Below are positions 55,001 through 64,000 of a DNA stretch of 64,000 bases, piece after piece (the first letter of the stretch is position 1; every line of letters begins with the position of its first letter). Origin of the DNA: Neoechinorhynchus agilis (Eukaryota > Acanthocephala); contig CM121341.1 of NCBI GenBank assembly GCA_051530055.1, forward strand, positions 11,408,001 through 11,472,000, read 5' to 3'. The position numbers and the translations under genes are program-made. The notes beneath the pieces were generated by a model, which had not been told where the DNA came from, did no database searches, and was given only the letters and a program-made list of their open reading frames with translations.

Positions 55001-58000
55001 TATTGCTCAAAATTAAAATATATTCTTAGATTATTGATTGTAATGTCTCTTGGTACATGAAAGATCTTCTGAATACTTCACTTTAAATTCTTCGAGTTGA
55101 TCTAAATTAATTTTGTCCTACTAATTTTTATTGAAATCAATTATTGCGGTTATTTGTATTGCTCAAAATGAAAATATATTCTTAGATTATGGATTGTAAT
55201 GTCTCTTGGTGCATGAAAGATCTTCTGAATACTTCACTTTAAATTCTTCGAGTTGATCGAAATCAATTTGTTCTACTAATTTTACTTGAGCTCAATTATT
55301 GAGATTATTTGTATTGCTCAAAATGAAAATATATTCTTAGATTATGGATTGTAATGTCTCTTGGTACATGAAAGATCTTCTGAATACTTCACTTTAAATT
55401 CTTCGAGTTGATCTAAATTAATTTTGTCCTACTAATTTTACTTGAAATCAATTATTGTGATTATTTCTATTGCTCAAAATGAAAATATATTCTTAGATTA
55501 TGGATTGTAATGTCTCTTGGTGCATGAAAGATCTTCTGAATACTTCACTTTAAATTCTTCGAGTTGATCGAAATCAATTTGTTCTACTAATTTTACTTGA
55601 GCTCAATTATTGAGATTATTTATACATTGCTCAAAATGAAAATATATTCTTAGATTATGGATTGTAATGTCTCTTGGTACATGAAAGATCTTATGAATAC
55701 TTCACTTTAAATTCTTCGAGTTGATCTAAATTAATTTTGTCCTACTAATTTTACTTGAAATCAATTATTGTGATTATTTGTATTGCTCAAAATGAAAATA
55801 TAATCTTAGATTATGGATTGTAATGTCTCTTGGTACATGAAAGATCTTCTGAATACTTCATTTTCAATTCTTCGAGTCGATCTAAATTAATTTTGTCCTA
55901 CTTATTTTACTTGAAATCAATTATTGTGATTATTTGTATTGCTCAAAATTAAAATATAATCTTAGATTATGGATTGTAATGTCTCTTGGTACATGAAAGA
56001 TCTTCTGAATACTTCACTTTAAATTCTTCGAGTTGATCGAAATCAATTTTGTTGTACTAATTTTACTTGAGCTCAATTATTGAGATTATTTGTATTGCTC
56101 AAAATGAAAATATATTCTTAGATTATGGATTGTAATGTCTCTTGGTACATGAAAGATCTTCTGAATACTTCACTTTAAATTCTTCGAGATGATCGAAATC
56201 AATTTTGTTCTACCAATTTTACTTGAGCTCAATTATTGAGATTATTTGTATTGCTCAAAATGAAAATATATTCTTAGATTATGGATTGTAATGTCTCTTG
56301 GTACATGAAAGATCTTCTGAATACTTCACTTTAAATTCTTCGAGTTGATCTAAATTAATTTTGTCCTACTAATTTTACTTGAATCAATTATTGTGATTAT
56401 TTGTATTGCTCAAAATGAAAATATAATCTTAGATTATGGATTGTAATGTCTCTTGGTACATGAAAGATCTTCTGAATACTTCACTTTCAATTCTTCGAGT
56501 TGATCTAAATTAATTTTGTCCTACTAATTTAACTTGAAATCAATTATTGTGATTATTTGTATTGCTCAAAATGAAAATATATTCTTAGATTATGGATTGT
56601 AATGTCTTTTGGTACATGAAAGATTTTCGGAATACTTCACTTTAAATTCTTCGAGTTGATCTAAATTAATTTTGTCCTACTAATTTTACTTGAGCTCAAT
56701 TATTGAGATTATTTGTATTGCTCAAAATTAAAATATAATCTTAGATTATGGATTGTAATGTCTCTTGGTACATGAAAGATCTTCTGAATACTTCACTTTC
56801 AATTCTTCGAGTTGATCTAAATTAATTTTGTCCTACTAATTTAACTTGAAATCAATTATTGTGATTATTTGTATTGCTCAAAATGAAAATATATTCTTAG
56901 ATTATGGATTGTAATGTCTCTTGGTACATGAAGGATCTTCTGAATACTTCACTTTAAATTCTTCGAGTTTATCGAAATCAATTTGTTCTACTAATTTTAC
57001 TTGAAATCAATTATTGAGATTATTTGTATTGCTCAAAATGAAAATATAATCTTAGATTATGGATTGTAATGTCTCTTGGTACATGAAAGATCTTCTGAAT
57101 ACTTCACTTTCAATTCTTCGAGTTGATCTAAATTAATTTTGTCCTACTAATTTAACTTGAAATCAATTATTATGATTATTTGTATTGCTCAAAATGAAAA
57201 TATATTCTTAGATTATGGATTGTAATGTCTCTCGGTACATGAAAGATTTTCGGAATACTTCACTTTAAATTCTTCGAGTTGATCTAAATTAATTTTGTCC
57301 TACTAATTTAACTTGAAATCAATTATTGTGATTATTTGTATTGCTCAAAATGAAAATATATTCTTAGATTATGGATTGTAATGTCTCTTGGTGCATGAAA
57401 GATCTTCTGAATACTTCACTTTAAATTCTTCGAGTTGATCGAAATCAATTTTGTACTACTAATTTTACTTGAAATCAATTATTGAGATTATTTGTATTGC
57501 TCAAAATGAAAATATATTCTTAGATTATGGATTGTAATGTCCCTTGGTACATGGAAGATCTTCTGAATACTTCACTTTCAATTCTTCGAGTTGATCTAAA
57601 TTAATTTTGTCCTACTAATTTAACTTGAAATCAATTATTGTGATTATTTGTATTGCTAAAAATGAAAATATATTCTTAGATTATGGATTGTAATGTCTCT
57701 CGGTACATGAAAGATTTTCGGAATACTTCACTTTAAATTCTTCGAGTTGATCTAAATTAATTTTGTCCTACTAATTTTACTTGAAATCAATTATTGAGAT
57801 TATTTGTATTGCTCAAAATGAAAATATATTCTTAGATTATGGATTGTAATGTCCCTTGGTACATGGAAGATCTTCTGAATACTTCACTTTCAATTCTTCG
57901 AGTTGATCTAAATTAATTTTGTCCTACTAATTTAACTTGAAATCAATTATTGTGATTATTTGTATTGCTCAAAATGAAAATATAATCTTAGATTATGGAT

Positions 58001-58139
58001 TGTAATGTCTCTCGGTACATGAAAGATTTTCAAAATACTTCACTTTAAATTCTTCGAGTTGATCTAAATTAATTTTGTCCTACTAATTTTACTTGAAATC
58101 AATTATTGAGATTATCTGTATTGCTCAAAATGAAAATAT
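52003..58139. repeat. Tandem satellite, 156-bp unit, about 39 copies
   Basis: The monomer (for example from ATGGATTGTAATGTCTCTTG at 52162, 52318, 52474, 52630) repeats every 156 bases. Identity between neighbours is high. The array is strongly AT-rich and non-coding. Diagnostic variants include CTAAATTAATTTTGTCC versus CGAAATCAATTTTGTTC, AATTTTACTTGAAATC versus ACTTGAGCTC, and TTAAATTC versus TTCAATTC. Near 53020-53330 there are several shortened, internally deleted monomers. The edges are abrupt. Confidence 0.98.
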
Positions 58140-61089
58140 TTTCAGCTTATACTTTGTTATAAAAATCCAAATTAAGTTGTTTGTTTCGTTAACAAAGATG
58201 AAAATTTCTTGGCAACATTTTTTTACCTATGAAGTTTTGCAAGATTGTCGATTTTTCTACATTCTTATCGGATTAATTGATTAATGAAAGAATTCCAGAT
58301 GCTATAAAATATTGTAATTGCATAATGTTAAAATTCCTGGAAATTCCCATTTTTGTTTCGAGGTAACGGGGGATAGAGATGTTCATTCGTTCTCACCGGA
58401 ACTTTTATAAATTTTTGCATGTTCCCTAGATAATTTTAAGTCATACCAAAAAGATCAAAATAAATCTTTATGAAGTTCAATGTGTGATTTTTCGAACTAA
58501 TAAACAATAATGTAGGTCGCATCCGTCATTCTGCATTACTTCTTAAATGTTCCTTAAGTAGGAATATCAAAACTTAGCTTTTGCGACTTTTACTACAAGA
58601 GCTGACTGTTTAGGATCTTATGCTCACTTTCTCATGTCAATATAACCAATACTAAAAATTTTAATTTCGAACCGCGGCGATTGATTATTTCGAGATGTTT
58701 CTCGCTTCTGCTTTTATTTCTTAATAAATACATCGCATAGGCGACTTTATGAAGCAACTGGACAAACTGAATGGCGTATTTGACTGTAAGAATGCTTAAT
58801 AAAAGTCTAATCGCGCACAGATTGTAGTTTGTAAGATACAAACTGGTTGGTGTTGAAGTTTAGTTTCCCTAGGTGGACCATTTGACCAATTCAGTTTTAA
58901 ATCGATACGAAATTGGGCCATAAGTCATGACGTTTGGCGATTAAGTCTTTAAGCGGGACTAGTTTTATCGTTTCGCTTAATTGCTGACACCCCTAATGGC
59001 CCAAAAGTGAAGAAAACTTTATGCTAGTTGATTGAATTGGTTGCTAATGAACCAGTGAACATATTTTTGGATCAGATCGTCTTTCAAAGAAATAGAATGG
59101 ACAAAAGCTGAGTTTTATTGTTTATTTTGCCTCCATAAACATCACGGCGTAATTTCTGGGATGTAACATGTTTGTGAATCTAAGACCTCTGTTTGGTTCC
59201 CTCTTTGCACTTATTGTTTTAGCGAGTAAAGATTTCCCTAATGAGGCGCTCGAAAAGCTTATTATTTCACTCCCCTTTCTTCAAACCAGAACACATACTC
59301 GAAACTATAATTGGAATCTCAAACACCATCTCCTTTTGATGTCACTTCATGCTTATGACTAATACAAACAATATTCTTATCAAATTTAGTCATTCTTGTT
59401 GCCAATTTTACACTTTTGTAAGATAATGGGAAGTTTCATTTTTAGTACAGGGTGACTCCATGTCCAGAATAGACTCTTTGTCTGTTAGGAATAAAAAGCG
59501 TGAACGGTTTCCTGCAAAAACTATAGACGAGAAATTCTGTTTAAATGGCCAATATTTTTTACTGGCTTTTCTATGTAAATGTGTGTTTGTTTCGACTTTA
59601 TTTTCGATGGAATCTATGATACTTTACGGCTGAATGAATCTCGATCTACAATTACGATGCTTTTCTATGGATAGGAGATATCTGTGAATCGAATAAAGGT
59701 TTATGAATTTTTCGCCCATTCAAAACACTCGACATTTAATAATCAGAAAAGATACAGCGGCGTGTAAGATGTTTACGAGAATTTAAGTGCTAATTGCTTG
59801 AATATTTAATGAATAATTTGACGGAATTTGTCAATTAATGATTTTTTGTTTTCGGTGATCCACCCAATGTACCACTTATCCAAAATAATGATTATTCAGG
59901 TTCCCAGAAACAACGAGGTGTTTTTAGAAAACGTTGTCCATTCAAAGAAAAGGAATGAAACGCCTTAACCACCATTAATTCACTGTTACAAGCCCGTGGT
60001 CATTTTTGGATTGTGGACAATAACTTAACTGTGTAGAACAAATAGTTGCTAAGTTAGAATTTCTTAATCCTTTTTCCATTTGAGGCGATTATATATGGAA
60101 GGATCAATAAAGAATTTGCAACATTTTTAAGGAGTAAAACTTATATGAATAAAATTGACATTTTTAACTAACAGGGCATTTTATTCGTATGATAACGGAT
60201 TTTTTAAATACTCAAAACCCATACAAAATCCCTGATAATGCACAGGTTAGGTATCCTGCTGAACAGTTTCTAAAACGCCTCCAAAAATTGTCTAAAAACA
60301 CAACGCCTTCAATCGAGGGAAATCAATATCTTGCTATCATTTATAATCTTATGGGAATAGTGAGAGCGTCAGACTCGCTTGACATTCCGATTACATGGTG
60401 CCTCAACAATTCAGCATTGTGGTAGATGTCGCCGTCTCCGAAACTCATCGTCTCTCTCAACGGGTTTTGCATTCCGAAAAGTTTTGCTTTTGCTCCTACC
60501 TTCGCCCCCAGAGTTCGATTTTGAGTTCTTTTAAAATCATCAATGCTTAATCGTAATGTTTTCAATAAGCTCACTGCATAGGTAAAGGCATAGGTATGTT
60601 TCCTTTTGGATTTGTATTGAGTATTCCTTTGTTTTGGATGTTGGCATACTCTTGGGAAAATCCTGATTGCGAATTTAGAGTATTATGACTGTAAGACGGG
60701 TTTTATGCAAGTTGCGAACGCAATCCTTACAACTTTCCTTCTATGTTGTTACTCAGCTAAAATAGTTAAGCATATGCGCAAATTATGATCATTTAAAAAT
60801 AATTTGAGTAGTTAAACGCACCACTTAGAACTCATAGAAAACCGTAGACATTTAACTCTTAAACAACTTTCATTTTGAGTGGTTATTTGGAATCGTTCAC
60901 ATTTTTCTTCAATCTCATAATAGCTTTAAATGTCATCTTTAAAAATGAGATGACCAAAATTGTACTGGAGATGTCTTCGTCCAAAATAAGAATTCGATCG
61001 ATTTAGCGTTCCCTTAGATACCCATACGAATATTCATGCTTCCTATTTTTGTTATTCAGAACTCTTTTTAAAACGTCCGATTTCAGATA
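58140..61089. other. Interval between satellite and Slingshot
   Basis: No recognised gene. ORF 59168-59362 (+) begins with a signal-like stretch (MFVNLRPLFGSLFALIVLAS) but has no homology I know. Opposed ORFs at 60189-60425 (+) and 60341-60574 (-) overlap and are unassigned. TTTCAG just before 61087 suggests a 5' UTR intron acceptor for Slingshot. Confidence 0.35.
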
Positions 61090-63130
61090 ATGGCCTTGGT
61101 AACCATCCAACGTACCTCAGTACTCAGCCTTCCTCCACTTGACGACGCTTCTCGAGCTCCGTCCGCATCAATGCTGGCGGCATCAGACAACATATGGAAG
61201 CGGTGCCGCCGCGTTCAAAGTATCATCACAGAGAGTTACTTCGTGGTACGTGGAGCAGCTCTAATTCTCAGAAAAAAGGATTGTTACCTCAGTAAACACC
61301 AATCATCGCATTTACGTTCAGCCGACGACATGCGTGAACATCTTGAAGCCATGTTCAATCTCATTCATCCAATGGATACCGTCAGTCTCGCAGTTCGTGT
61401 CGAATCCTCAACTGCATCTCATGTCCGTTACGCGTTAATCATAAACCGAGTCGACAGGTTGGACACCGAGGAAGCTGGCGTTTTAGGAATTGACATAGTC
61501 AATGGTCGTGCGTCTGTGGGCCTCATTATGCCCGTATTTGCAGACTTAAATATTAAATTAAGTGGCGACGGAGGTTTAAAACTGTTTTCAAACGATGAAC
61601 AACATTCGATCAAGCCAGTTACTGTCCAAGCGATGTGGTCGGCTTTTCAAAACTTGAACCGAGCTAGCGGACAGGCACGACTTTATAATTACTATCCGAA
61701 TGGAATATCCCATACATGGCTCCATGTATACCGATCGCCACATCTCACGTCCGATCAAGTATTTGTTAACGAATGGAATATCCTTGAAGATGTTCTCTAT
61801 CACCGTCAAGAATCTTTGTCTCACTACATCGATTGCGATGAACTCCATAAAAATGGACTGCTTGACACCATTCGTCATCGCCTTCGTGAAATCATGACCA
61901 CTGTCGATCTGGACGATGTAACCAGCAAGTATTTAAGAGAACGGCTCGAGCAAGAACTTGATCAGGACTTGTCTCGGTATGGAAAATTCATAGACGATGT
62001 TATTCTTCAGGTTTTCGCCCATCTCGACGCTGCTTCTCAGATTGAGCCATGGCTTTATTTGGGATCAGAGTGGAACGCTTCTAACTATGAAGAACTTAAA
62101 GCTCGTAATGTAGGTTACATTCTTAATGTTTCTCGGGAAATTGATAATTTTTACCCTGCTGATTTTGTTTACTTGAACATTCGAGTTAGAGATGACGAGC
62201 AAACTGAACTTATCCGAGAATGGAATAAAACTTTCCGATTTATTAAAGATGCACGTAGTCATGGAATGTCTTGCCTGGTTCATTGTAAGATGGGAATAAG
62301 TCGATCTGCTGCAACTGTAATCGCTTTTCTTATGAAAGAGAATGAGATGAACTTGAACGTCGCGTTAAATCATGTATGCAGAATTCTTTTTCTGTTGGCT
62401 GGGTAGCACAAGAAAAAGGGATTTATTAAAAGGAAGGAGGTCTTGTGTGAGACCAAATGACGGATTTATGGATCAATTAAAAGTCTACGAAGGCATATTG
62501 TTGGCTAATCGAGTTAGCCGCTTTCTGTTTCCTGACTACCGATCTGGAATTCATTTCCATACCTATTTCGATTGGTCAGCACGTCTAGGTCTCGAAGATA
62601 CCTTTGACAGATTTTCTCAGAAAGTCAATCAAATTGAACCATTATCGGCTGACCACGAAAATGAATCCATAGATGGTGCTCAGTATGTCTTTAAAAGGTT
62701 TATGAATAGTTTGTTCGACGATCAACAAATACAATCCACAGCAAGCACCCTTCCGTCGAACGAGGAAGGTCCGGTGGTTGGACGTAGGACTTTGGTGCCC
62801 CGCGTGACCAAACCCGACTCATTTTGGATCCGTTCATGTCGAAGCACAGAGCGAACCATGTCTGATTCGGATATCTCAGGTCATAACTCGGTTGGACCTG
62901 CGAATTCTAAATCTGTCATTCGGTATTCAGGAGAAGTGAGGCGACGCGTGAATGACCTTGAAGCGAGGACGCGTGATGGAAGTGATTCTCAAAGAGATGA
63001 GGGAGGCATCAGTGCGGTTTCTTGTGTGGAATTGAACAGTATTAATCGAATTCAAAGTTTGGTTAAGCTTTACTCGAATGAAGAAAGATCAGAGCGGAGA
63101 CTTGAGACGAGTGCAATGGCTGCGAGATGA
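61090..63130 (+). CDS. SSH: Slingshot (SSH) cofilin phosphatase
   Basis: Slingshot dephosphorylates cofilin/ADF and so promotes actin turnover. The protein starts MALVTIQRTS as in human SSH1 (MALVTLQRSP). SSH-N region: ITESYFVVRGAALIL, MDTVSLAVRVES, VRYALIINRVDRLDTEEAGV, SIKPVTVQAMWSAFQNL, and NEWN. A DEK-C-like helical block (MTTVDLDDVTSKYLRERLEQ) leads to the phosphatase: YLGSEWNASNYEELKARNVG, YILNVSREIDNFYP, and VHCKMGISRSAATVIAF with the catalytic Cys at about residue 398. The frame then shifts: coding resumes as GRRSCVRPNDGFMDQLKVYE in the next frame, matching human KRSITRPNAGFMRQLSEYEG. A short intron must lie between 62374 and about 62437, but no GT-AG pair I tried gives the right phase. 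The C-terminal tail is short (ends 63130) and keeps a SSH-like SGEVRRRVNDLEAR block. AATAAA near 63238. Confidence 0.93.
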
Positions 63131-64000
63131 ATTTGATTGTACACATTTGTGAGTTTGTAAAACAAAGATTAGTTCTCGCTTTTTACGTTTGGAAAATTAA
63201 TACAAACATCAGCGGATGCGATCATTTGTGAGATTATAAATAAAATAATATTTTCGTTGATCCATATCTCCAGGTGAGTCCGGACATATTGACAAAGCGT
63301 ATAGAATTACAGTAGCTTCTCACTGTCATAAAGAAAACAAACTGGAGGCATGCATTCGATTGAAGTCATTGACAGTTGTATTAAATCACCGTGCTAAGAA
63401 GAGTCGCTGTAGCACCAGTAGCGATGATCGAATGACTTTATCTGATTCGGCAACCCACCCAGGCATCCGGCAATTAATTTTATTGCATCTTGAAAACACT
63501 TGTGATGAGATAAATACTTTCATTTATCGACTTTCTTTACGAATGCTTAAAGGATTTAGAGTCTGGATACAAATATATCTCAACAACGTTGAAATTATTT
63601 TCGAATTTAAAGTCAGGAGTGCTTAAGACGCTTTCTAAATTCGATTTACGACTTCAATGTTGTAAATATGTTTGCGAAATGTGATTAATTATAAAAGTTG
63701 GGCAAGTTAGTATCTTTTGTTGTCCATTTATAACAGCCCCATATATTAATATTAAATCTATGGAACTATCATCAATTGTCGACTACTTTCTAATTCGTAT
63801 TTTCTGCACTCTAACCTATGCTACTTTAAAATAAAGCTAGGAAAATGCAAGTTTTATAAGAAATCAACAAGTGAAGGCAAATCCAGCAATTAAAATTCTT
63901 TATTTAGATAAAAAAATCAACTTGTTTTAATACCTTAGAACTTCTTTTTCTTTTCGGATGCCATATATCACCACTACTAAAAAATAGTTTTCTCCCTGTT
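63131..64000. other. Downstream of Slingshot
   Basis: A frame open from about 63273 to 63626 (+), containing CSTSSDDRMTLSDSATHPG, follows CTCCAG; it could be an alternative Slingshot exon or chance. The remainder is AT-rich with no feature recognised. Confidence 0.3.

Noticed and set aside
52003-58139. Tandem array considered as a CRISPR-like array
   Set aside because: Monomers are contiguous 156-bp units without unique spacers, in a eukaryotic sequence; it is a satellite.
60189-60574. Overlapping opposed ORFs of 77 and 78 codons
   Set aside because: Neither frame resembles a known protein and each is the other's antisense over part of its length.

Overview
The window is AT-rich nuclear DNA from an animal with split genes and very short introns. 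In the genes whose exons I could join by protein similarity, most introns are 40 to 58 bases long, nearly all GT-AG. The gene set is metazoan: two homeobox genes, a KASH/spectrin-repeat protein, GIT, Slingshot, Lunapark, CDC50/TMEM30, DGAT1, PGAP2, HSBP1 and CFAP20. CFAP20 implies a ciliated or flagellated animal. Compact introns, AT-richness and divergent proteins suggest a fast-evolving small-genome invertebrate (mesozoan or orthonectid-like lineages would fit), but the species cannot be fixed from sequence alone.

Layout. 0.3-8.9 kb (-): spliced spectrin-repeat gene ending in a KASH-like membrane anchor. 11.4-12.2 kb (-): PGAP2. 12.3-15.1 kb: pogo-like MITE with a nested snap-back, a decayed LINE and a G/T-only tract. 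15.5-16.1 kb (+): secreted or anchored ShKT-domain protein. 17.1-19.6 kb (-): two neighbouring homeobox genes, caudal-like and Distal-less-like. 22.9-24.2 kb (-): DGAT1. 27.8-28.3 kb (+): HSBP1 with a U12-type intron. 28.4-31.3 kb: dispersed and inverted repeats of a decayed element. 31.9-34.1 kb (+): CDC50/TMEM30. 37.8-40.5 kb (+): GIT. 41.6-42.4 kb (+): CFAP20. 42.9-47.35 kb: a near-perfect inverted duplication of a small membrane-protein gene flanking a single-exon catalase homologue that has lost its distal catalytic residues. 50.5-51.7 kb (+): Lunapark. 52.0-58.1 kb: about 39 copies of a 156-bp satellite. 61.1-63.1 kb (+): Slingshot phosphatase.

The genes do not form one pathway. Several are membrane or cytoskeletal factors (ER shaping, lipid flipping, triacylglycerol synthesis, GPI-anchor remodelling, focal adhesion/ARF signalling, cofilin phosphatase, nuclear anchorage). 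Introns well above 100 bases in the well-resolved genes (CDC50 intron 2, GIT intron 1) carry pogo-like MITE copies, so element insertion seems the main source of long introns here.

The most unusual items are the catalase pseudoenzyme inside the inverted twin-gene cassette, the apparent AT-AA U12-type intron in HSBP1, the non-canonical KASH tail, and the large 156-bp satellite just downstream of Lunapark.
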